Part shown: positions 17,508 to 26,372 of the stretch, piece after piece
Numbering within the stretch: the first letter of the stretch is position 1
How the letters are laid out: the number at the start of each line of letters is the position of its first letter
From: Burkholderiales bacterium
Lineage (GTDB): Bacteria; Pseudomonadota; Gammaproteobacteria; Burkholderiales; Burkholderiaceae_C
DNA: 49,180 nt
Reading direction: 5' to 3'
Assembly (NCBI GenBank): GCA_017302505.1
Contig: JAFLDH010000010.1
Coordinates: forward strand, 1 to 49,180
Position numbers and translations under genes: made by a program
Notes under the pieces: generated by a model
Told to the model about the DNA's origin: nothing
The model's database searches: none
What the model saw: only the letters and a program-made list of their open reading frames with translations

Positions 17508-20225
17508 ATGGGGTCTGAGAACACAGAAAAAGCTGATGCCCTGGTAGGCGAGCTACGGCGCCAGGCGGCGGGCAGACTGACCGTTTTCCTCGGTGCTGCA
17601 CCCGGTGTGGGGAAAACCTACGCCATGCTGGCCCGTGCGCGAGACCTGCATCGCCAGGGGATTGACGTGCTCATCGGGATCGTCGAAACACATGGCCGCG
17701 GGGAGACGCAGGCCATGGCGGATGGCTTGCCTTATCTCGCGCGAAAGAAGGTCGAGTACCAGGAACGCACGCTCGAAGAGATGGACCTCGATGGCCTGCT
17801 GGCGCGCAAGCCGGCCATCGCCCTCGTTGACGAGCTAGCGCACCGCAATGCGCCAGGCAGCCGCCATGAACGCCGCTGGCAGGACGTCGAGGAACTTCTG
17901 GATGCGGGCATCGACGTATATACCACGGTCAACATCCAGCATCTGGAGAGCTTGAATGACGTGGTGCATCAGATCACAGGAATTCGCGTCAGCGAAACCG
18001 TCCCTGATGCGGTGTTCGAGCGCTTGCGAGACATTCGACTGGTTGACCTGCCTGCGCAGGAACTGATCGAACGCCTCAATCAGGGCAAGGTCTATCTTCC
18101 GGAGCAAGCAGCTCAAGCTCTTCAGGCATTCTTCTCCCCCTCCAACCTGACGGCGCTGCGCGAGTTGGCGATGCAGACTGTCGCTGATCACGTGGACATC
18201 GATTTGCGTGAGAAGCGCACCGCTCGCGGACTGTCCGATATCGCCATTCAGCGCCATGTACTCATTGCCATCGACGGTAAAGGCCAATCGGAGTACCTGG
18301 TGCGCGCCGGCGCGCGGATCGCCGAACGTCGCGGGGCACCCTGGTCGGTGGTGGCCGTCGATACAGGGAACTCCGCTGACGCGGCTCTTCATGCCGAAGA
18401 TCTCGACCGAGCCGCATCGCAGCTCAATTCAATGGCTCGGGCCGAGCAACAACGTCAGATGGAACTTGACAAAGCCTTCGCTCTGGCTCGCAGTCTGGGG
18501 GGTGAAACAGAGTTGCTGCACAACACGGACATCACGCAAGCACTGCTGGATGCCGCTGCTGCGCGAGGAGCCCGCTCCATCGTGATCGGTCGCACGCGCG
18601 AGCGTCCGATCGCTAGGATGTTCAATCGAACGCTGACCCAGCAACTGCTGCAAAGAGGGGCCCGCTACGAGTTGACCATTGTCAGCACGCCGCAAGCGAG
18701 ACAAAAGGCGCGGGGTTTCCATAGCTTGAAGGGTGAGCGCCTGGCCAAGGGCGAACCTACGCTGATCATGCTCGCCACCCTAGGGGCCATTGCTGCAGCG
18801 TTCATTGCGGAGCGCTTCGTCGGGCTTGAGGATCTATCCACAGTGTTCCTGGTGGCCGTCTTGTTGGTGGCAGCCAGGACCCGCATGTTCGCGGCCGTCA
18901 TCACATCGATGCTGTGCTTTGCCGCTTATGACTTTTTCTTCATCGAACCACGCTTTACGTTTGTCATCAGCGCTCAGCGAGGTGTGGCGACCGTGCTTTT
19001 GTTCCTGGCTGCAGCATTGATTGCCGGTCGGCTTGCTTCGCAATTGAGAATGCAGGTCGTCTCATTGCGCGTGGCCAACACCCATGCCACGGCCATGCAG
19101 AACCTGGCTCGGCAATTGTCCAAAGCGGCAGATCTCGGACAGGTCATTTCCGCCAGCTTCTCGGTACTCCAGTCCAGTTTGAACGCCCAGGTATGGCTGC
19201 GCATCAACGGTGAATCTGGCCCAGCCGCGGTCCAGGGCGAACTATCAGAGAAAGATAGGGTCGCCGCCGACTGGTCTCAGCAACATGGTCAGGCCAGTGG
19301 CCGCTACACCGATACGCTGACCAATTCCGCCTGGTGGTTCCTGCCGATCCGCTCCGATCAGGACACGATCGGCGTGGTGGGATTGCGATTTCCTTCGGCG
19401 ATGGGGCGGCTCTCATTCGAGCAGCGGCGTCTGGCCGAAAGCATGACGGATGACATCGGCCAGGCAGCGCTGCGCGCCCGGCTGGTCTCGGAACTTGAGG
19501 TGGCCCGAGTGACGGGCGAGACGGAGCGGTTGCGATCGGCCTTGCTTTCGTCGGTGTCCCACGACTTGCGCTCACCACTGTCTTCCATGATCGGTGCGGC
19601 CGATAGCCTGTCCCGCTACGGCAAGGATATGAGTTCAGAAGATCGTCAAAGTCTGCTGGAAACGATCAGTGTCGAGGGTGAGCGACTGGACCGCTACATT
19701 CAGAATCTGCTGGACATGACCCGGCTGGGCCAGCAAGGCCTCACCTTGTCGCGCGACTGGATTGGCGTGGATGAGTTGATTGGTTCTGCCTCGCGGCGAC
19801 TGCAGCGCTATGAGCCGACAGCAAAGGTCGAAAGCGACATCGATCCCAAGATCGGCCTCATCCATGTTCATCCGGCATTGATCGAACAGGCCATCTTCAA
19901 CGTCATGGAGAACGCCGCCAAGTTTTCCCCACCGGGCGAACCGATCCGCGTTCAGGCCAGACCCGGTGATGGCAATGCAGTCCTGATCGACATCTCGGAC
20001 AGCGGCCCTGGCATCCCGGAGGACGAGCGACGCAGGATCTTCGACATGTTCTACAGCATGGAGCGCGGTGATCGCGGAAAACAGGGGACGGGCCTTGGCC
20101 TGACGATTGTGCAGGGCATCGTGGGTGCCCATATGGGAAAAGTAGAAGCGTTGCCCGGTCCGCAGGGACGAGGCACATTGATTCGGCTGACGTTGCCCAT
20201 GGGCGAGCAGCCGAGCGAGGAATGA
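17508..20225 (+). CDS. kdpD: osmosensitive K+ channel sensor histidine kinase
   Basis: Membrane sensor kinase of 905 residues that activates KdpE at low K+ or high osmolarity. The N-terminal KdpD domain has Walker A GAAPGVGKT (about 29-37) and the DELAH motif near residue 108, followed by a USP-like domain (about 245-385), four close-set membrane helices (DUF4118, about 415-510), a GAF-like region, HisKA with H685 in SVSHDLRSPL and an HATPase domain (NVMENAAKFSP, GPGIPEDE, GTGLGL). All domains of the family are present in order. The start at 17508 is preceded by GAGAG. The stop lies four bases before kdpE. Confidence 0.97.
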   Translation: MGSENTEKADALVGELRRQAAGRLTVFLGAAPGVGKTYAMLARARDLHRQGIDVLIGIVETHGRGETQAMADGLPYLARKKVEYQERTLEEMDLDGLLARKPAIALVDELAHRNAPGSRHERRWQDVEELLDAGIDVYTTVNIQHLESLNDVVHQITGIRVSETVPDAVFERLRDIRLVDLPAQELIERLNQGKVYLPEQAAQALQAFFSPSNLTALRELAMQTVADHVDIDLREKRTARGLSDIAIQRHVLIAIDGKGQSEYLVRAGARIAERRGAPWSVVAVDTGNSADAALHAEDLDRAASQLNSMARAEQQRQMELDKAFALARSLGGETELLHNTDITQALLDAAAARGARSIVIGRTRERPIARMFNRTLTQQLLQRGARYELTIVSTPQARQKARGFHSLKGERLAKGEPTLIMLATLGAIAAAFIAERFVGLEDLSTVFLVAVLLVAARTRMFAAVITSMLCFAAYDFFFIEPRFTFVISAQRGVATVLLFLAAALIAGRLASQLRMQVVSLRVANTHATAMQNLARQLSKAADLGQVISASFSVLQSSLNAQVWLRINGESGPAAVQGELSEKDRVAADWSQQHGQASGRYTDTLTNSAWWFLPIRSDQDTIGVVGLRFPSAMGRLSFEQRRLAESMTDDIGQAALRARLVSELEVARVTGETERLRSALLSSVSHDLRSPLSSMIGAADSLSRYGKDMSSEDRQSLLETISVEGERLDRYIQNLLDMTRLGQQGLTLSRDWIGVDELIGSASRRLQRYEPTAKVESDIDPKIGLIHVHPALIEQAIFNVMENAAKFSPPGEPIRVQARPGDGNAVLIDISDSGPGIPEDERRRIFDMFYSMERGDRGKQGTGLGLTIVQGIVGAHMGKVEALPGPQGRGTLIRLTLPMGEQPSEE

Positions 20226-20229
20226 GACC

Positions 20230-20952
20230 ATGAGTGCAGCTGCAGCTATCGATTCCGCGCCCGCGCCGCGCGTTCTTGTGATCGACGACGAGCCGCATAT
20301 TCGCAAGTTCATCGACATCAGTCTGCGATCGCAAGGCTATCGTACTTTGCTGGCTGCGACGGGGCAGGAAGGCTTGAGCATGCTAGGGGGGAAAGGGGCT
20401 GACATCGTGGTGCTGGACCTCGGACTTCCAGATCGCGATGGCGAGGATGTTCTCAAAGAGCTGCGTCTGTGGTCACGGGTCCCGGTCATCGTCCTGACCG
20501 TTCGCTCGGACGAGGAGGGGAAAGTCGCGTTGCTCGACGCCGGTGCCAATGACTATGTGACCAAGCCCTTCGGGATCGAGGAACTCATGGCTCGCATTCG
20601 CGCGTTTCTCAGGGTGAGTGGACTGCGTAGCGAGACAGGGCCCATCTACGATGACGGGAATCTGCACATCGACCTTCCCCAGCGCGAGGTAAAGCTCCAG
20701 GGGCAGGTCGTCACCCTCACCCGCAAGGAGTTCGCGTTGCTGGCCCTTCTGGTCGAGCAGGCAGGCCGTCTGGTGCCACAGCCTCAGCTTTTGAAAGAGG
20801 TGTGGGGCCCGACCCACGAGGAAGATGCGCACTACCTGCGGATTCTTGTAGGGAAGTTGCGCAACAAGTTGGGGGACGACGCATCGGCGCCAACATACAT
20901 CGTGACAGAGCCGGGTGTCGGACTGAGGTTCGTCGGTAAGGAGCGGATCTGA
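20230..20952 (+). CDS. kdpE: KDP operon response regulator
   Basis: OmpR/PhoB-type response regulator of 240 residues. The receiver domain (about 12-125) has acidic residues in VIDDEPH, the phospho-acceptor D63 in VLDLGLPD and the lysine in VTKPFG. The C-terminal winged helix (about 138-235) contains LTRKEFALL and HYLRILVGKLRNKLG. It receives phosphate from KdpD and activates kdp transcription. kdpD and kdpE are separated by four bases and must be co-transcribed. Confidence 0.97.
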   Translation: MSAAAAIDSAPAPRVLVIDDEPHIRKFIDISLRSQGYRTLLAATGQEGLSMLGGKGADIVVLDLGLPDRDGEDVLKELRLWSRVPVIVLTVRSDEEGKVALLDAGANDYVTKPFGIEELMARIRAFLRVSGLRSETGPIYDDGNLHIDLPQREVKLQGQVVTLTRKEFALLALLVEQAGRLVPQPQLLKEVWGPTHEEDAHYLRILVGKLRNKLGDDASAPTYIVTEPGVGLRFVGKERI

Positions 20953-21007
20953 ATGCGTTGAGTTGGCAACAGAGCCATCCAGTCATTCGTGTGTCGCGCG
21001 TGAAGTT

Positions 21008-21442
21008 ATGCATATAGAGTATTCGAAATCGTTGTCGGTCGATGAGCGGCAGCACATCGTGAATGAAGTCCTTCGCCATGACCGCGCGCCGGTAGGCGTG
21101 GGTATGCCGCGGGCCATTGGCCTCAGTGCCCGCATTAAAGATACGCTCGTGGGCGGAGTGTGTGGCCGCATCGAGAAAGACCGCTTGTACGTCGAGTATC
21201 TGTGGGTGGACAGCCGATTTCGTGGCCAGGGCATCGGTTCCAATTTGCTTCAAGCGGTCGAATCCGCGGCAAGGGATGGAGGTTGCGTCGAATCTCAGAT
21301 TGAAACGCTATCGAGGAAGACGGCTCGGATTTACTTGGCGAGGGGCTATCGAGTCACGCATCATCTGTGCAACTACATCCCCGGATTGACGCTCACTGTC
21401 ATGACAAAAGAGTTGGGTGAGTCGCATATCGTCGAGTGCTGA
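21008..21442 (+). CDS. GNAT-family N-acetyltransferase
   Basis: This 144-residue acetyltransferase has the acetyl-CoA loop RGQGIGSNLL (about residues 74-83) after the strand LYVEYLWVDSRF, and a typical C-terminal ARGYRVTHHLCNYIPG. It resembles small cytosolic acetyltransferases of unknown substrate. The start at 21008 is chosen because the upstream portion of the open frame (from 20963) has no family similarity. It follows kdpE by 55 bases on the same strand and converges with the leftward membrane protein gene nine bases downstream. Confidence 0.82.
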   Translation: MHIEYSKSLSVDERQHIVNEVLRHDRAPVGVGMPRAIGLSARIKDTLVGGVCGRIEKDRLYVEYLWVDSRFRGQGIGSNLLQAVESAARDGGCVESQIETLSRKTARIYLARGYRVTHHLCNYIPGLTLTVMTKELGESHIVEC

Positions 21443-21451
21443 TCCGCATTC

Positions 21452-21799
21452 TTACCACTGGGCGGGCGGTAGGTTTAACCGCTGTATCGCGCGCTTGATG
21501 AGCCAAGCCATGGTGATGGTGCCCAACAGATAGATGACGCCCGTCACGTTCGGCATGTTGCCGAATGAGGAAACCATGAATTCCTTGATTTTGAGGTAGG
21601 CCCATCCTGCCAAAGATGTCTCGTCAAATAGAATCGCAGCGAGCATAATGACCGTCGATAGCCAACTATCCTTGCGCTGGCTATTGGCGTGCCTGAGCCC
21701 GTTTTGTGATCGAAGCACCGCAGCCCTCACTTGGATTCGCATGGCAAGAAGCACGTGCACCCCAGCAAGAGTCCAGAAAAACGCAGCTGCCGCGCTCAT
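21452..21799 (-). CDS. small multispan membrane protein coupled to otsA
   Basis: A 115-residue protein with about three hydrophobic segments: AAAFFWTLAGVHVLLAM at the N-terminus, STVIMLAAILF in the middle, and NVTGVIYLLGTITMAWLI near the C-terminus. Its start codon overlaps the otsA stop by one base (TGATG), so it is translated with trehalose synthase. I do not recognise the family. A role in trehalose handling or osmotic sensing is only suggested by position. Confidence 0.65.
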   Translation of the reverse strand: MSAAAAFFWTLAGVHVLLAMRIQVRAAVLRSQNGLRHANSQRKDSWLSTVIMLAAILFDETSLAGWAYLKIKEFMVSSFGNMPNVTGVIYLLGTITMAWLIKRAIQRLNLPPAQW

Positions 21800-23247
21800 C
21801 AGAATCGACCAGAATCCGTTACGCGGTGCCGCAAAACCTTGCGTAGAAGATTTTTTATCTTCGGCTGCTGGGCTGGGTCAGGTCGACTCAATGCTCGCAG
21901 AAACCGGTCGCACAGCCAGCGTGCGTCATACCGACTAATTGTTTCCATCAACGCTCGGTGCCGCTCTTGTCGCTCAGCAAGAGACATGGTGAGAGCGCGG
22001 TGCATGACATAGGCCATGGACTCCTTGTCGTAGGGGTTGACAGCCAGGGCAGCCGGCATTTGTTCGGCATCCCCCGTAAACTTCGAGAGAACCAGAACCC
22101 CGGGGGCATCGGGGTTCTGTGCCGCGACAAACTCTTTTGCCACCAAACTCACGCCGTCTCTAAGCGGGGTTACGAGCGCAACCTGCGCTGCTTGATAGAG
22201 TCCGGCAAGTTCCTCGCGGCTCAGCGTCCTGTGGATGTAGCGAACAGGCGCCCAATTCAGTTCCCCTATGTCCCCGTTGAGCGCGCCGCACAGGGATTCA
22301 ATTTCACTTTGAATATCGGTGCAAGAATTGGTTTCGTCGCTTGCGGGGAATGCGACCTGAATCAAGGTTGCGCAAGAACGCAACTCAGGAAACCTATTTA
22401 AGAATTCACCAAAACCTCGAACTCGATGAGGAATGCCTTTGGCGTAGTCCAAGGGGTCGATACCGATGAGGAGTTTGCGTCTTGAGTACTCCTGCTGAAT
22501 TCTTTGCAAAGCCTCTTGTGAACCCTGGGATTGCGCGAATGCTCGGAAGTTTTCCACATCTATCCCGAGAGGGAAGACGTCGACCAAAGTTCTCCCGCGC
22601 CGCGTAACCACGGAGCCCTCAACAGCCTGGTCTCCAAAATAGGTCCGAACGTAGGATAAGAAGTTTTCCTTGTCTTCGTGCGACTGAAATCCCACCAAAT
22701 CATAGGCAAACAGCGCGCTAAAAAGCGATTCGTGATTCGGCAGTGCTGCCAGCGTTGCAGAGGGCGGTAATGGCGTATGGAAAAAAAAGCCGATACGATT
22801 CATGACTCCGGCCGCGCGCAGTTCCTCGGCCAACGTGATGAAATAATAGTCATGAACCCAGACAATATCGTCGTCGTCAAGGATGGAAGTAAGTGTATCG
22901 GCGAATCGCTTATTGACCGCTCGATAAATCAACTCGCCTGATCCATCGAATTCTGCCAAGTCAACGCGCTGATGCAGCAGCGGCCACAGCTGACCATTGG
23001 CATAGTTTTTGTAGTAGCCATCATGTTCTTTTTGGCTGAAGTGGACGCAGAGATATTCAACATTCCCATCAATGGAGCGCTCAACTCGGTTTTCTCCATT
23101 TGTCTCCGCTGTGATCAGCCCGCTCCAGCCGAGCCATAATCCACCATGCTCTCGAAGAAGCTTGCCCAAGGCGACGGAAAGTCCACCTGCATCTGGAGTG
23201 TGTAGATCCGCCAGACGGTTTGAAAGCACAATCAACCTGCCGCTCAT
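21799..23247 (-). CDS. otsA: trehalose-6-phosphate synthase
   Basis: GT20 glycosyltransferase of 482 residues that joins UDP-glucose and glucose-6-phosphate to form trehalose-6-phosphate. The N-terminus reads RLIVLSNRLAD, followed by GGLWLGWSG, the catalytic-site stretch VWVHDYYFITLAEELR, RIGFFFHTPLPPS, the nucleotide-binding GIDPLDYAKGIPHR and the retaining-GT motif DGVSLVAKEFVAAQ. The start at 23247 matches the family N-terminus, although the frame is open for 98 more codons upstream. No OtsB phosphatase is present in the window, so the host must supply it. Confidence 0.93.
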   Translation of the reverse strand: MSGRLIVLSNRLADLHTPDAGGLSVALGKLLREHGGLWLGWSGLITAETNGENRVERSIDGNVEYLCVHFSQKEHDGYYKNYANGQLWPLLHQRVDLAEFDGSGELIYRAVNKRFADTLTSILDDDDIVWVHDYYFITLAEELRAAGVMNRIGFFFHTPLPPSATLAALPNHESLFSALFAYDLVGFQSHEDKENFLSYVRTYFGDQAVEGSVVTRRGRTLVDVFPLGIDVENFRAFAQSQGSQEALQRIQQEYSRRKLLIGIDPLDYAKGIPHRVRGFGEFLNRFPELRSCATLIQVAFPASDETNSCTDIQSEIESLCGALNGDIGELNWAPVRYIHRTLSREELAGLYQAAQVALVTPLRDGVSLVAKEFVAAQNPDAPGVLVLSKFTGDAEQMPAALAVNPYDKESMAYVMHRALTMSLAERQERHRALMETISRYDARWLCDRFLRALSRPDPAQQPKIKNLLRKVLRHRVTDSGRF

Positions 23248-23556
23248 ACGACCTCTCTGCTCCCAATTGCAGCGATGGAACTGCACAAAAAACAAGGCAA
23301 CAGGTGGAAATGCTACGTTGGAGGACGAGAGCGCTCCGTAAAATTGGCGATAAATTCCCTGAGCCGCCTTGTTTAGGCGGTAAACATGAAGCAGGATCGG
23401 AACGTTCGACGCTGAGACAAGGCGCCGAGCAACCTCGGTATCTTGTAGGCGTTGCGCCATCTGGGCCGAGGCCAAGTCCGCTCCAGATTCCGCGCTGGTT
23501 GCATGCGGGTGTGCCCAGTTGAGCAACGTTGGCGGCTGCACCGGGCGAAACCACTT
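23248..23556. other. 309-base gap between otsA and the relaxase gene
   Basis: The otsA reading frame stays open through this stretch on the minus strand and would encode about 100 extra residues (including ARRLVSASNVPILLHVYRL, vaguely like the end of a universal stress protein). OtsA proteins do not carry such an extension, so it is either a gene remnant or chance. It probably contains the otsA promoter, but I see no clear boxes. Confidence 0.4.
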
Positions 23557-25422
23557 TCACTGGTCGCGGTTCGCTTGAACAAGTGAAAGATACGGATTGT
23601 TCGGCGGCGGGTTCTGGAACAGCTGCAGAGGGTCTGTGAGAAGGTAGCCATGGAGGCGGCGCGCCTTCCTTGGTCCAGCCACATCACAGATCCAGATGTT
23701 CAGGCCGTTGGGTTGCTTGCGATGCACTTGCAGTCGTTCGAATCGTTTTTGCACCCATTGCCAATCTGACTGCTCCTCCTGTTTGGCCAGCGCACTTACC
23801 TGCGGATGTTCCTGCGCATACCGTTGGAACACGCCGGGACTGACCAAGTACGCGGTATCGCTCACCGAATGCACCAGCGCCTTCGCGTCGTTGATGATGA
23901 GGCGCCGCGAAGCGATGCCCTTTCGCAGCCACGCCATGAAGTGCTCGCCCGAAGGCTTCGTCGCCGAAAGCGCGGGCGCGGGCGCTGGTGTTGGTGACGA
24001 AGGCAGGGCTGCTACCGAGGCTGACTCGGGCACATCGGGGCGCATGTCGGGCGCATCGTGCGAGGCAGTTTCCACATCTTGTGCAGAGGCCATTCCCACC
24101 ATCGCCAGCATGTCCTCGACGACGTCGGACATGACCTGAGGCTTGGGCGGATGAAGAATAGAAGCGGTGCTTCCAGCTTCTTCCCATGGCAGCGCCTCTT
24201 GGCTTGCCGAGGCGGCCTTCGCATCAACCGTGGGAGGTGGGAGCGACGTATCGGCCTCCTTGTCCGCAGGAGCCGTGTCGATCGCCACCGTCCCGGCGAA
24301 CGGCGCCGGCCGTTCGCCAGACTCCCAAATCAGCGCAGGTGCCAGCCGCAACAGGGTGAACGAGTGGGACCAGCCGGTCGAACTGGTCACGGTCGCGCGC
24401 CAGATGGCCTTGCCGTCGAGCGTCGGCTGCAACATGCCGTGGTCCTGGAGCACATTGAACACCGCGGTGTTGTTCGCAGGGATGCCATCGACACCCTGGG
24501 ACAGCAGGTGCGCGCGCAGCTTGTCCGATACCGTCTTGCTCACCAGCCACAGCGCGTCCTCGGTGAGCCAGCCATCGGAGGCTTCGGGCTGGTTCAGTTT
24601 CAGCTCTTCCTTCAGCAAGTAGCGCAGCCCGTCGACCAGCTTGCGTTGGAGCGAGTGCTTGGGCGCGGCCATGGCGCGCGCGGGATCGCCGCCCAATTCC
24701 TGAGCGACGGAGGCGCGGTCGGCCTGCACGACCAGCTCGCCCAGCACCCCGGCGTGCTCGTACTGCCCGGCCAGGACGTAGAGCAGCGGCGCCCACAGGG
24801 AAGGATAGCCACTGAGCCAGTCCAGCAGATCGCGGTCGAGCAGTTGCCGGTAGAGCAAGCCAGTCGCGGCGCTGTGCAGACGGTATTCGCGGTCGTCGCG
24901 GTAGCGGAAGCGGTAAGGCTGGCGCAGTGGGCCGTGCCACGGGTGCCAGGTGCTGCCGTCGGCCAGCTCGACGTGCAGATCGACGGCCACCTTGCCGATG
25001 TCATGAAGCAGTGCGGCATAGGCGACGGCCGCAGTCCAGGCTTCGGCCTGCGCCGCCTGGTCTTCGGGGCTGGCGCCGATGGGCAGCAGATGGGACTGCC
25101 GCAGTTTCAGGCTGTAGGCGACGATTTCCAGGCCGTGGTCGAGCATGCCGCCCGGATAGGCGTGGTGGTGCGCTTCGGAGGCCGGGAAAGCCTGGACCAG
25201 CTCGGCGTAGCGCTCCAGCGGGGCGCGGTAGAGGGTGGCGAACTGCCGGCGCGAGAGCGACGTGCGCTGCCAGATGTGTTCCAGCAGCTTCTGCCGGCGC
25301 GGGGTGGCCAGCAGCGATGCGGCCGACTCCGGCCGCATCAACCCTTTCGGGAGATCGACGGCGGGAGCTGGTGACGGCGCGGCAGCGACCGGGGGCCGTT
25401 TTCGCTGGAACAGGGAGAGCAT
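23557..25422 (-). CDS. traI: MobH-family relaxase (TraI_2 type)
   Basis: Conjugative relaxase of 621 residues that nicks the ICE at oriT and leads the strand into the recipient. The N-terminal TraI_2 domain has the HD-type metal site (HHHAYPGGMLDHGLE near 95-110 and AALLHDIGKVAVD near 145-157), typical of MobH enzymes rather than the HUH class. A variable Pro/Ala-rich linker (about 390-500) precedes a C-terminal TraI_2_C domain (about 505-620). The start at 25422 (MLSLFQRKRPP) gives the usual N-terminus. It lies apart from the tra operons and is divergent from the antitoxin-RES pair. No oriT was recognised. Confidence 0.9.
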   Translation of the reverse strand: MLSLFQRKRPPVAAAPSPAPAVDLPKGLMRPESAASLLATPRRQKLLEHIWQRTSLSRRQFATLYRAPLERYAELVQAFPASEAHHHAYPGGMLDHGLEIVAYSLKLRQSHLLPIGASPEDQAAQAEAWTAAVAYAALLHDIGKVAVDLHVELADGSTWHPWHGPLRQPYRFRYRDDREYRLHSAATGLLYRQLLDRDLLDWLSGYPSLWAPLLYVLAGQYEHAGVLGELVVQADRASVAQELGGDPARAMAAPKHSLQRKLVDGLRYLLKEELKLNQPEASDGWLTEDALWLVSKTVSDKLRAHLLSQGVDGIPANNTAVFNVLQDHGMLQPTLDGKAIWRATVTSSTGWSHSFTLLRLAPALIWESGERPAPFAGTVAIDTAPADKEADTSLPPPTVDAKAASASQEALPWEEAGSTASILHPPKPQVMSDVVEDMLAMVGMASAQDVETASHDAPDMRPDVPESASVAALPSSPTPAPAPALSATKPSGEHFMAWLRKGIASRRLIINDAKALVHSVSDTAYLVSPGVFQRYAQEHPQVSALAKQEEQSDWQWVQKRFERLQVHRKQPNGLNIWICDVAGPRKARRLHGYLLTDPLQLFQNPPPNNPYLSLVQANRDQ

Positions 25423-25662
25423 GTCGGTGTCCTGATGGCGGGCCGGGCGGGAGGCCTTTTTGCCTTTTCGAGGTAGGGCCTTTCCCCTTGCACCCCATTC
25501 CCTTGCCGTTTCGACCCTTTGGCCTTTCACCGTTTCGGTATAGCGGGGCCTGGGTTGCGGCTCCAGCGTCAATGTGGAACCCGCACGAATGGATTGGACG
25601 GCGACCCGGCACCGGGACCGGCCTATGCTGCCAAGACGCTACCAAGGTAGGCTTCCACCAAG

Positions 25663-25700
25663 GCGACAAAGTTGACAAGAGCGACAAAGGCGACTAGAGT
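25663..25700 (+). promoter_or_regulatory. promoter with flanking repeats upstream of the RES antitoxin
   Basis: A perfect -35 TTGACA (25672-25677) and, 17 bases on, TAGAGT (25695-25700) form a promoter 33 bases before the antitoxin start. GCGACAAAG occurs at 25663-25671 and again at 25681-25689, exactly 18 bases apart and bracketing the -35 box. This is the expected layout for an autoregulated toxin-antitoxin operon. Confidence 0.65.
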
Positions 25701-25733
25701 GAATCCTGTCTCAAACCTACTTGGGAGCTGACC

Positions 25734-26360
25734 ATGCCCACTGCCATCGAATTCATTGCCGACCGTCTTCCGCGCGTCACGGTGGAGGATGTGCGCCGCT
25801 TCGCCGATACCGTCGAAATCCGGGATGCCCCGGCGTTCGCGGCCGAGTTGCAGGCGTTCATCCACGAGCGCGTCGAGGCGGTGACGCTGCCCGCCAACCT
25901 GGAAGGCGAGACGGTAGAGCAGGCCTTGGAGCGCAAGGCGGCCGCGTTGCGCGCCGACACGCGCTGGGCACCGACTGAAACCGACGTGCAGAGAGGCCGC
26001 GCCGTGCTGCTGGAAGCCTTCAACCAGCCGGACAACCTGCTTCCTGCCGAGTTCGCCAAGCTGGCGGACAAGTCGCGCCAGCAAATCTACAAGGACATCC
26101 TCGCCCGTCGTCTGCTGGCCCTGAACGTGGGGCCGCGCGGCCAGAAGTTGCCAGACTGGCAGCTCGACCCGGTGAAGCAGCAGTTGACCCAAACCGTGCT
26201 TCAGGAGGTCGAGGGCATCGACCACTGGACGATCTACCGCGCGCTGTCCGAACCGCTCGAAGGCTTGGGCGGTCGCTCGCCGGTGGATGCGGTGACGCAT
26301 GGCACGATTGATGACGTGGCCGAGGCCGTGTTCAACGTGCTGGGCGTCCAGGTGCATTGA
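25734..26360 (+). CDS. antitoxin of the RES toxin (Xre/MbcA/ParS-like C-terminal domain)
   Basis: The 208-residue protein directly precedes a RES-domain toxin, 12 bases apart, which identifies it as the likely antitoxin. The N-terminal half (about 1-95) is alpha-helical and unassigned. The C-terminal half has an HTH-like KSRQQIYKDIL segment, a PDWQL motif and a terminal GGRSPVDAVTHG box resembling the toxin-binding region of RES antitoxins. This same half is clearly homologous to the C-terminal extension of the integrase at 353-2296. GGGAG lies 8 bases before the ATG. It presumably binds and silences the toxin and represses its own promoter. Confidence 0.75.
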   Translation: MPTAIEFIADRLPRVTVEDVRRFADTVEIRDAPAFAAELQAFIHERVEAVTLPANLEGETVEQALERKAAALRADTRWAPTETDVQRGRAVLLEAFNQPDNLLPAEFAKLADKSRQQIYKDILARRLLALNVGPRGQKLPDWQLDPVKQQLTQTVLQEVEGIDHWTIYRALSEPLEGLGGRSPVDAVTHGTIDDVAEAVFNVLGVQVH

Positions 26361-26372
26361 AGCGAGATCGCC

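Noticed and set aside
24058-25374. 438-codon plus-strand frame opposite the relaxase
   Set aside because: Composition is that of an antisense shadow; the minus strand has a complete MobH relaxase with HD motif.
23248-25733. oriT near the relaxase gene
   Set aside because: I looked for strong inverted repeats with a nick-like sequence on either side of the relaxase gene and found none convincing; the repeats at 25663-25689 fit a promoter operator better.
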